Positions 14,897 to 21,236 of a stretch of DNA of 28,112 nucleotides are shown here, piece after piece. A program made the translations under genes and the position numbers. The stretch's first letter is position 1; each line of letters starts with the position of its first letter. Under the pieces are notes generated by a model. That model worked only from the letters and a program-made list of their open reading frames with translations, did no database searches and had not been told where the DNA came from. The DNA is from Bacteroidaceae bacterium. Its GTDB lineage: Bacteria; Bacteroidota; Bacteroidia; Bacteroidales; Bacteroidaceae. The DNA lies in contig CAAFRW010000141.1 in NCBI GenBank assembly GCA_900765575.1, forward strand, positions 1-28,112, in the 5' to 3' direction.

Positions 14897-16045
14897 ATGA
14901 AAAAGAGTTTGATTGCATTGGCGTTCGGTACGCTGGGATTGGGTATTGCCGAGTATGTGATGATGGCTATTTTGCCTTACATTGCGGAGGGATTGCAGGT
15001 GAGCATTCCTGTAGCGGGACATTTGATTTCGGCTTATGCCTTGGGCGTTTGTGCCGGTGCCCCCATGTTGGTACTTGCGCGTAAACTGCCTTTGAAACGC
15101 ATCTTATTGGGATTGGCGGTGGTAATGATGATAGGTAACCTTATCGCGGCTGTGTCGCCTAACTATTGGGTGATGCTGGTGGCGCGTTTTATCTCGGGAC
15201 TTCCGCACGGAGCTTATTTCGGAGTGGCGTCTATTGTTGCCGAGAAGCTGGCGGACAAGGGAAAAGGTTCCGAAGCCGTTTCCATCATGATTGCCGGCAT
15301 GACGGTAGCCAACTTGTTTGGGGTGCCGTTGGGCACATCGCTCAGCACCATGCTTTCGTGGCGGTACACTTTCCTGTTGGTGGGTGCGTGGAGTGTACTG
15401 GTTATTTACTATATATGGAAATGGGTGCCGCAGGTGGAAGGATTGCCCGATACCGGTTTCAAAGGACAGTTCCGTTTCTTGAAGAAACCTGCTCCATGGC
15501 TTATTATGGGGGCTACTATGTTTGGCAACGGGGCGGTATTTTGTTGGTATAGCTACATTAATCCGTTGCTGACCGATGTGTCGGGATTCTCGGCGGAGAG
15601 CATTACTTTCCTGATGATTCTGGCGGGATTCGGTATGGTGGTAGGTAATTTGCTGGGCGGACGGTTGGCCGACAGGTATACGCCGGGACGTGTGGCCGCT
15701 ACCACGCAGTTTACGGTAGGTTTTGCCTTGCTGGCTATCTACTTCGTAGCGCCGATAGGTTGGCTGAATGCGCTCTTAATGTGCGTTTGCACTACCGGAT
15801 TGTTTGCCGTGTCCAGCCCATTGCAGATATCTATTCTTCACTTTTCGAAAGGGGGCGAGTTGCTCGGTGCTGCCTGTGTGCAGGTAGCGTTTAATTTGGG
15901 TAATGCCATGGGCGCTTACGTAGGTGGCTTACCTTTGGAGGCGGGGTTGGGTTACCGTTATCCGGCCTTGATAGCCGTACCTATTTCGTTCGTAGCTTTC
16001 GTTATGATGATGTTTTTTGTACGGAAATTCGAACGGAAGATATAG
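14897..16045 (+). CDS. araJ: AraJ-like MFS sugar/drug efflux transporter
   Basis: This 382-residue inner-membrane protein of the major facilitator superfamily (DHA1-type) has about 12 predicted spans. The N-terminus (SLIALAFGTLGLGIAEYVMM), the block SIPVAGHLISAYALGVCAGAP, FISGLPHGAYFG (motif B region) and MTVANLFGVPLGT (motif C) closely follow E. coli AraJ as I recall it. AraJ proteins export small sugars or drugs by proton antiport, and natural substrates are poorly known. The gene stands alone, with its own promoter and a terminator before it. There is no clear terminator immediately after it, but the palindromic repeat at 16057-16135 could end transcription. GC content is high for the window. 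Confidence 0.88.
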   Translation: MKKSLIALAFGTLGLGIAEYVMMAILPYIAEGLQVSIPVAGHLISAYALGVCAGAPMLVLARKLPLKRILLGLAVVMMIGNLIAAVSPNYWVMLVARFISGLPHGAYFGVASIVAEKLADKGKGSEAVSIMIAGMTVANLFGVPLGTSLSTMLSWRYTFLLVGAWSVLVIYYIWKWVPQVEGLPDTGFKGQFRFLKKPAPWLIMGATMFGNGAVFCWYSYINPLLTDVSGFSAESITFLMILAGFGMVVGNLLGGRLADRYTPGRVAATTQFTVGFALLAIYFVAPIGWLNALLMCVCTTGLFAVSSPLQISILHFSKGGELLGAACVQVAFNLGNAMGAYVGGLPLEAGLGYRYPALIAVPISFVAFVMMMFFVRKFERKI

Positions 16046-16056
16046 GTTGATTCTTG

Positions 16057-16135
16057 CTTTCAGCCTTTCAGTTTTCAATGTATCTCCCGGCTACAAACGG
16101 TTCCGGCTGAAAGGGGAGGGGCTGAAGGCTGAAAG
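16057..16135 (+). repeat. REP-like palindromic element, copy 1
   Basis: This 79-base element begins CTTTCAGCCTTTCAG and ends CTGAAGGCTGAAAG, so its ends are inverted repeats of each other (one-base indel). Inside are TCTCCCGGC and GGTTCCGGCTGAAA. An inverted near-copy lies at 16812-16888. It begins 11 bases after the araJ stop and could fold as a hairpin on the mRNA 3' end. Confidence 0.75.
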
Positions 16136-16430
16136 GAGGGGACAGGTCTCACAATGGGAGGCGTACCGACCACCTATTCAGTAGGGAATGCTAAATGGTA
16201 ACAACTTATTTAGTGGCTAGCCGGTAATAACCAATAATCATTACTCCTTTCTATATAAGTCAATTCGAAGAGAAAAGGAAACTTTCTCCGCCTCCGCCCC
16301 AAGGAGGGGAAGATTGGGGATAAAGAAGGATCACTCCATGCAGGCCGGTATAGAAGACTGTTTAGCCAAGCCATATCAAGCATAAGATAGAATGTGATTC
16401 ACTGAATTCAGGTTATTCGTACGGTATGGT

Positions 16431-16518
16431 TGTGACAGCTATATGTGTCACACTTGTGCCACGCTGTTGGCAAGGGTGTGACACAAGGCTATGTCACACC
16501 TATGCCAACAGCGTGGCA
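16431..16518. repeat. Nested palindrome with 27-base arms
   Basis: The arm at 16457-16483 and the arm at 16492-16518 are reverse complements at 25 of 27 positions around an 8-base loop. Each arm contains a smaller palindrome, TGCCACGCTGTTGGCA (16457-16472) or its reverse complement (16503-16518). A further GTGTCACAC at 16445-16453 can pair instead with GTGTGACAC at 16476-16484, and TGTGACA (16431-16437) with TGTCACA (16446-16452). Two mutually exclusive folds are therefore possible. Confidence 0.8.
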
Positions 16519-16565
16519 TCATGTCCGGCATACGTAGTGCTACATGTATTTGCTTCGTGCGGATA

Positions 16566-16645
16566 ACATAGTTAGTTACGCTTCCTCACATTAAGAGTTA
16601 TTCGCATAACTAACTATGTGGGAAATCATCACATAGTTAGTTACG
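16566..16645. repeat. Three alternating copies of a CACATAGTTAGTTACG unit
   Basis: The unit occurs forward at 16566-16580, inverted at 16605-16620 and forward again at 16630-16645, with one or two changes between copies. The middle copy can pair with either neighbour, giving alternative hairpins with loops of 24 or 9 bases. Confidence 0.8.
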
Positions 16646-16686
16646 GAAACTCATTATGAATGGACTAAAAAAGAGGCGTCGTATAC

Positions 16687-16778
16687 CTGTAGTTCTTCTT
16701 TGGCTGTTGTGCGCGTGTATGTAATCCAAACCTCATTCGTGTCTTCTTTGCTGTAGTTCTTCTTTAGCTGTTGTGCGC
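16687..16778 (+). repeat. Pair of 28-base direct repeats
   Basis: CTGTAGTTCTTCTTTGGCTG... (16687-16714) recurs at 16751-16778 with one substitution (G to A), start-to-start distance 64 bases. Both end TTGTGCGC. Only two copies are present, and the 36-base spacer is unrelated to them. Confidence 0.8.
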
Positions 16779-16811
16779 TGTAATCGGTAACTTTGTTCTC
16801 ATCAAAAAACG

Positions 16812-16888
16812 CTTTCAGCCTTAGGTCCTCCCCTTTTCAGCCGGAACCGCTTGTGGCCGGGAGATACACTCAAGCCTGAAAGCCTGAA
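16812..16888 (-). repeat. REP-like palindromic element, copy 2 (inverted)
   Basis: This is the reverse complement of copy 1 with a nearly identical core: TGTATCTCCCGGC, then ACAA, then CGGTTCCGGCTGAAA and GGGGAGG. The ends diverge more than the core. The conserved core with changed flanks shows that the two copies are not a fresh duplication. It lies downstream of the convergent acyltransferase gene, mirroring copy 1. Confidence 0.75.
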
Positions 16889-16972
16889 TGCGGAAAGGAT
16901 ACAAATAAGAATCGCACCTGTTTTTATTCGGGACTGCTGTCTGACACATCCCGAAAGAGACACTGGAGCCCC

Positions 16973-18454
16973 TTAGAACTGGAAGTAAATAAACGGTTGG
17001 ATATCGCTGCTCTTCACCTGTATCACCAGATAGATGGTAGCCGTAATCAATAACGTCTGTACGATAAACGGCATGCGGGAAACTTCCCTTTTGCAGAAAT
17101 TCTCCCAGCTGTCCGGCAGGAAGTGGAGCAGGTAACCCAACGCCATCAAAGCAAATACCGGTTTATACCCTTCGATAAGTTGACCGAAGAGTTGAGGCTG
17201 GAAGTTGGTGAATATCTGGCTTATCATGGTCCATGAGGCGGCAAACGTGTGGTTGCGGAAGAATATCCAGCAGAAACAGACAAAATGGAAGGTAAGGATG
17301 ATACCCAATACTTTCTTTATTCCATGACTGGTTTCCCCTTTCTGCTTGCCAAGCAGCGAGCGCCAGAATTTATGTATGGCCAGTGCGATACCATGAAAAG
17401 CTCCCCAAAAGATGAAGTTCCACGAAGCACCGTGCCACAATCCGCCTAACAACATGGTGAGGAATAGGTTGACATAGGTACGGATGCGCCCTTTCCGGTT
17501 GCCGCCCAACGAGATATAAAGGTAATCGCGCAGCCAGGTGGAGAGCGATATATGCCAGCGGTGCCAGAAGTCGGTAATGGAATCGGCCTTATAGGGGGAG
17601 TTGAAGTTGATGGGGAAACGGAAGCCTAGTAATAGTGCGATGCCGATGGCCATATCACTGTAACCGGAGAAGTCGCAATAGATTTGCAAGGCATAGCCGT
17701 ATACGCCAAACAAGTTCTCAATGCCGGAGTAGAGTCCCGGATTGTCGAAAATACGTTCCACAAAGTTCACACTGATGTAATCCGAAATCACCGCTTTCTT
17801 AAACAATCCGCTAACAATAAAGAACACGCCTTGACCGAACATCTCTGTGGAGACAAAAAGCGGCTTCCGTATCTGGGGAATGAAATCGCGGGCACGGACT
17901 ATCGGGCCGGCCACCAGTTGCGGAAAGAAAGAGACGTAGAACGCATAGTCCAGTAGCCGGTGGAGCGGTTGCAACTGCCGGCGGTAGACATCTATCGTGT
18001 AACTTAGTGACTGGAAGGTGAAGAACGAAATGCCCACCGGCAGAAAGATATCCAACGGTTGGAAGCTTCCGTTCCATAGCGGAGCCAGCATCTGGTAAAA
18101 GAAGTTGGTGTATTTGAAATAGAACAGCAGTCCCAGGTTGATGCTCAGGCTAAGCAGTAGCAAAGCGCGTCTTCGGGCACGGCTTTCGATACGGGCCATA
18201 CGTCCCGCAATAAAAAAGTCGGCCACCGTTACAATGCCTAACAGGAAAAAGTAAGTACCACTGCTCTTGTAGTAAAAGTAATAGGAAAAGAGTATCACAA
18301 ACAAGATGCGGGCGGTATCTTTCTTCCGTAAAAGAGCGTAGACGAGGCTGAAACCAAGAAATAGGAATAGAAACAGTCCGCTACTGAATATCATCGGTTT
18401 GTCTGACTGATAAGTCAGTACTTCCGCTATTTTGCTCCAATCAATTTGCCACAT
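16973..18454 (-). CDS. MBOAT-family O-acyltransferase (AlgI/PatA-like)
   Basis: This polytopic inner-membrane acyltransferase is predicted to move acetyl groups across the membrane for O-acetylation of an envelope polysaccharide or peptidoglycan. MBOAT hallmarks are PVGISFFTFQSLSYTIDVYR, FYVSFFPQLVAGPIVRA, FWHRWHISLSTWLRDYLYI and the invariant catalytic histidine in GGLWHGASWNFIFWGAFHG (His341 counting from the start I chose). I prefer the Met at 18454 (MWQIDWSKI), giving 493 residues. It overlaps the upstream stop by 14 bases, the same overlap as the preceding gene pair. The next upstream ATG (18496) would overlap by 56 bases and adds a non-conserved basic stretch. It is the last gene of a three-gene cassette with two SGNH hydrolase-like proteins. 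Similar AlgI plus AlgJ/X and PatA plus PatB pairings support the role. The acceptor polymer is unknown. Confidence 0.9.
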   Translation of the reverse strand: MWQIDWSKIAEVLTYQSDKPMIFSSGLFLFLFLGFSLVYALLRKKDTARILFVILFSYYFYYKSSGTYFFLLGIVTVADFFIAGRMARIESRARRRALLLLSLSINLGLLFYFKYTNFFYQMLAPLWNGSFQPLDIFLPVGISFFTFQSLSYTIDVYRRQLQPLHRLLDYAFYVSFFPQLVAGPIVRARDFIPQIRKPLFVSTEMFGQGVFFIVSGLFKKAVISDYISVNFVERIFDNPGLYSGIENLFGVYGYALQIYCDFSGYSDMAIGIALLLGFRFPINFNSPYKADSITDFWHRWHISLSTWLRDYLYISLGGNRKGRIRTYVNLFLTMLLGGLWHGASWNFIFWGAFHGIALAIHKFWRSLLGKQKGETSHGIKKVLGIILTFHFVCFCWIFFRNHTFAASWTMISQIFTNFQPQLFGQLIEGYKPVFALMALGYLLHFLPDSWENFCKREVSRMPFIVQTLLITATIYLVIQVKSSDIQPFIYFQF

Positions 18455-19382
18455 AACGATTAAATGCTTTAATGAGTGCTTCTGCCAAAAGGGCACCTTG
18501 TATACGGTATCCTTCCTGCGTATAATGAACCTGGTCGCGTTGCATATAATGTCCGTTCTTCCAATTCAAACAGGCATTACTCTTACCTCCGGCTATATCA
18601 TATAAATCCCAGATAGGGAGATTGCGTTCTTTAGCAAATTGCAGCAGGGTCTCTACCACGAGAGGAGTCCGCGGGTTAATCACTCTTCTTCTCCTGTTTA
18701 GCCGGACATACGAGCCGGGAGGGGTGGTCAGCATGATAAGGGTATTCGGACAACGCTGATAGAGCAAGGTGAGCAGAGCGTCCATCTGTTGCCGGTGCTC
18801 CGTGCTGTTATACCTTTTATTATGACTTTCGTTCGTTCCGAAAGAAAGGATGATAAGGTCCGGTTTCAAATCGGCAATCTCCTGCAAACGCTCTTCCGAA
18901 GTAAATTGTACGGTCGTTGCCCCGTTTATTCCGAGCGTATGGTATACTAGTCCGGCTTCTCCCGTTTCGCGGGCTATGGCCGGAGTGCGGTAAGTAATGG
19001 AGTCGGGGCAGACAGCTTTATCGCCGAATACCTGTTCCAACTGCCGGCGTGTGGTAACGGAAAATACATGCCCCCGCACATGAGAGTCGCCCAGATGCAC
19101 GATGCGTACCGGCGCGTTGTTGTTACACAGTTTCTCAAAGAGCGGAAAGAGGTATTCCTCGTGCAGTATCCGGTTCTCTTGCGTGTGCTTGAAAGAGGGC
19201 GGCAGGGAATCGTTTACCACGACTTTCTGAAGCAGGCGCAAATGAGTCAGCGGGTTCGTCTCTTTTATCTGCCTGGCCACGGTACGGGGATGTAGCGGCT
19301 CGGGCAGAACGTCTTGTGCGGAAATCCATAGCGGAAAGGCGCACAGGAGACAGATGAGATATAACAGTTTATTCTTGTTCAT
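18441..19382 (-). CDS. Exported SGNH/GDSL hydrolase-like protein, probable O-acetyl handling
   Basis: Starting at Met 19382 (MNKNKLLYLICLLCAFPLWISAQ) gives a signal peptide and 313 residues. The ATG at 19430 would add 16 residues and a larger overlap. SGNH blocks are all present: GDSH with nucleophile Ser100 (block I), glycine in LGINGATT (block II), GTNE with Asn184 (block III) and DQVH with Asp283/His286 (block V). It is therefore likely an active serine esterase or acetyltransferase in the periplasm. It overlaps both neighbours by 14 bases, indicating translational coupling. With the MBOAT protein it should transfer or remove acetyl groups on an exported glycan. Confidence 0.88.
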   Translation of the reverse strand: MNKNKLLYLICLLCAFPLWISAQDVLPEPLHPRTVARQIKETNPLTHLRLLQKVVVNDSLPPSFKHTQENRILHEEYLFPLFEKLCNNNAPVRIVHLGDSHVRGHVFSVTTRRQLEQVFGDKAVCPDSITYRTPAIARETGEAGLVYHTLGINGATTVQFTSEERLQEIADLKPDLIILSFGTNESHNKRYNSTEHRQQMDALLTLLYQRCPNTLIMLTTPPGSYVRLNRRRRVINPRTPLVVETLLQFAKERNLPIWDLYDIAGGKSNACLNWKNGHYMQRDQVHYTQEGYRIQGALLAEALIKAFNRYVAN

Positions 19383-20736
19383 AAGCACGTCGTTTGTCGT
19401 ATTGTTCTTTATCGTAAAGAAGCGTTTCATAGAGAATCTTAGCCAGATGCTTTCCTCCCTTGAAATTAATGTGTGTGTAATCTAAGTTTGCCTGGGGAGG
19501 CGTAGCATGAACCATCTTTTCGATGCTTCCTTCTCCACCCATGGCCTCGTACAGGTTCCAAAAGGCGATGCCCGCTTTGGCCGCGATGTATTGCTGATAA
19601 CGTATTAAGTTCTTGATTCCCGGCATGGTCTTCATATCCCCGTCTTCCGTCTTGTAGGCCCTGTCGCCCACACCGATAAGTAAAAAACCTGCATCGGGGA
19701 ACGCTTTTTTCAGGTGTTCGATGGTGGAAAGCAATCCCTGCTGATAAGAGTCGTAGTTATACCCTTTTTGTGTGGCTACATTCAGCCCGTATTGAAGAAT
19801 GATTAAATCATACGGGCGTAAGCGGTTGAATTGCTTCAAACGCTTCATCGGGATGCTGCGCAGAGTAAGCCCGCTACTGCTTCGGAGTCCGAAATTATCG
19901 AGGCTGATTCCTTTGCGCGACTCCATGGCTATTCCGTAAAAGAGGGTAGAGTCCGCATGGTCTACTGTCCAACGTACTTTTCCTATCCGGCCGGAGACTT
20001 CCGCTTTCTGTAACCCTTCTTCTCCATCGAAATAGTAATCCTGGCTATCCCGTCCGTTTACGGTAGAGCGGAGCAATACTTCTCCATCCGTTTCAAAATA
20101 GATGGTGCTTGTTTCGCACGTGTCCAGATGCGAAGCGTAGGTAGTTTGCCCTTTGGCCTCCACGTATGCCTGGTCGTGCGGTATAAAGTAATGGCATGAG
20201 ATACCTTGTTTGCTCCGGTCGAAATAAGTGGAGTCGGTAATGGCATGACTGCTCCATCCGCTGAACGAGTGTTTTACAGTGGGGCGGAATCCGTATGTTT
20301 GGGAGGTGATATCGATGTAACCTACTCCGCTTCCGCCAAAGTGTGTTTGCAGCATGGCCCTCAAGTCTCCGGTCAGAATATCGGCTTCAATAAAGGAGTC
20401 TCCGAAGTAAGCAATCCGTACCGGACGTTTCATTGTTTGAATCTCCGACAAGGCTTTATAAAAGTTCTCCATGCCCCGGTGTGTAGAGTCCGCATAATCC
20501 TCAATGCAAGTCATGCCCGTCTTACAAGTATCTACAAACGCCGGTTTTACGGGAGGAGGGAGTTCCAGTGTGTCGATAAGGGCTACCTCAGGTTCTTCTT
20601 TTAAAATGTCGGATAAGATATTTACCTTTCGCAGCGTGTGTCCCTCGATAGATAGAGAGGGCAAATAATGAAGAGCGCCTAAGAATAGAATGATGAAGAA
20701 CGTGAACCAGAAGGCACGTGATATATGATTTTTCAT
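19369..20736 (-). CDS. Membrane-anchored SGNH hydrolase-like protein
   Basis: This 455-residue protein has one N-terminal membrane anchor (FWFTFFIILFLGALHYL, ~9-25) and a proline-rich linker, placing the catalytic part in the periplasm. SGNH residues are present: GDS with Ser114, Asn319 in LQYGLN and Asp419/His422 in DYTH. Between blocks I and III it has an inserted beta-rich domain (~150-275), including DNFGLRSSSG just after, a layout seen in Bacteroidota SGNH proteins of this kind and reminiscent of AlgX/PatB-type acetyltransferases. It is the first gene of the cassette. Its stop overlaps the next start by 14 bases. Having two SGNH proteins with one MBOAT resembles the alginate system (AlgI with AlgJ and AlgX) more than two-gene PatAB. 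Confidence 0.87.
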   Translation of the reverse strand: MKNHISRAFWFTFFIILFLGALHYLPSLSIEGHTLRKVNILSDILKEEPEVALIDTLELPPPVKPAFVDTCKTGMTCIEDYADSTHRGMENFYKALSEIQTMKRPVRIAYFGDSFIEADILTGDLRAMLQTHFGGSGVGYIDITSQTYGFRPTVKHSFSGWSSHAITDSTYFDRSKQGISCHYFIPHDQAYVEAKGQTTYASHLDTCETSTIYFETDGEVLLRSTVNGRDSQDYYFDGEEGLQKAEVSGRIGKVRWTVDHADSTLFYGIAMESRKGISLDNFGLRSSSGLTLRSIPMKRLKQFNRLRPYDLIILQYGLNVATQKGYNYDSYQQGLLSTIEHLKKAFPDAGFLLIGVGDRAYKTEDGDMKTMPGIKNLIRYQQYIAAKAGIAFWNLYEAMGGEGSIEKMVHATPPQANLDYTHINFKGGKHLAKILYETLLYDKEQYDKRRAYEQE

Positions 20737-20766
20737 TGATACAATACGCTATAAAATAAGTGTGTG

Positions 20767-20789
20767 CAAAGATATACCAATTTTGGTAT
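20767..20789 (-). promoter_or_regulatory. Promoter with overlapping palindrome for the O-acetylation cassette
   Basis: The minus strand carries TATCTTTG (20774-20767), an exact TAnnTTTG -7 element, 30 bases before the start codon at 20736. Immediately upstream is a palindrome, ATACCAA-TT-TTGGTAT (20774-20789), positioned in the -7/-33 spacer where a bound repressor would block polymerase. No -33 TTTG is evident. Confidence 0.5.
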
Positions 20790-20816
20790 GGGCGTATTGT
20801 TTTTGTTGAATAAAAG

Positions 20817-20875
20817 AACGCAGGTTATCACAAAATCTTCCACTTCCGTTGCGTTGATTTGCGATAACCTGCGTT
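20817..20875 (-). terminator. Hairpin terminator of the efflux operon
   Basis: Arms AACGCAGGTTATC (20817-20829) and GATAACCTGCGTT (20863-20875) pair perfectly over 13 bases with a 33-base loop. On the minus strand the stem is followed by CTTTTATTC. It lies 65 bases beyond the last efflux-operon stop codon and before the O-acetylation promoter. TTTTA follows on the plus strand too, but no plus-strand gene ends here. Confidence 0.65.
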
Positions 20876-20939
20876 TTATAGTCTATAGTCTGTCCTTTAA
20901 CTTTAAGCCTCCCTCTTGTCGGAGGACGGACGCTCTCAG

Positions 20940-21233
20940 TTAAATGGTTTTCTCAATGTTCCAGACAAAAGCCCGTAACCCAAGCTGTTCCGTCTCCTTA
21001 TCCATTTTGTGGAGCACTTCCAAGAGCGGGTCTACTTTTTCATCGTCCACTACCGTGAGGATGGCCGAACACATGGAAGGCCATGCATGGCTTCCGTAAT
21101 GCGGCTCTCCGGTATGGGAACCACGCCCCTGCACCTGCTCTAGGTAAGTGAAGCCTCTACAGTTCATACGGTCGAGTGTAGCTCGGATTCGTTCGAAATA
21201 GGCTTGGTCGAATGCAATAAATATCGATTTCAT
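20940..21233 (-). CDS. PII-like (nitrogen-regulator fold) small protein
   Basis: This 97-residue cytoplasmic protein has no signal peptide. The pattern, beta strand MKSIFIAFDQAY, helix ERIRATLDRMN, strand GFTYLEQVQGRGS, a loop with SHTGEPHYGSHAWPS, strand SAILTVVDDEKV, helix LLEVLHKMDKET and strand LRAFVWNIEKTI, matches PII-like/ferredoxin-fold trimers, with the loop in the T-loop position. PII-like proteins usually bind nucleotides, bicarbonate or metals and control a membrane partner. It starts 3 bases after the RND pump gene ends, so the efflux pump is the obvious partner. The loop is rich in His and Gly, which could suit metal binding. Fold assignment is from pattern, not alignment. Confidence 0.75.
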   Translation of the reverse strand: MKSIFIAFDQAYFERIRATLDRMNCRGFTYLEQVQGRGSHTGEPHYGSHAWPSMCSAILTVVDDEKVDPLLEVLHKMDKETEQLGLRAFVWNIEKTI

Positions 21234-21236
21234 AGT

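Larger units (their letters stand above)
16046..16972. other. 927-base gene-free, repeat-dense region between convergent genes
   Basis: No credible ORF is present on either strand. The stretch holds at least four separate repeat families: a pair of inverted palindromic elements near its ends (16057-16135, 16812-16888), a 27-base-arm hairpin (16457-16518) with additional matching arms beside it, three alternating-orientation copies of an ~15-base unit (16566-16645), and two 28-base direct repeats (16687-16714, 16751-16778). Convergent 3' ends are the usual location for REP-like elements in bacteria. The density here is unusual. Confidence 0.8.

Noticed and set aside
15166..15552. 128-codon plus-strand frame inside the MFS gene
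   Set aside because: It is an alternate-frame shadow of a well-supported transporter.
16566..16778. CRISPR array
   Set aside because: The repeats are only two or three copies, differ in orientation and spacing, and no cas genes are present.
18455..18496. Longer N-terminus for the acyltransferase
   Set aside because: It would overlap the upstream gene by 56 bases. The Met at 18454 gives the same 14-base overlap as the neighbouring pair and a family-like N-terminus.
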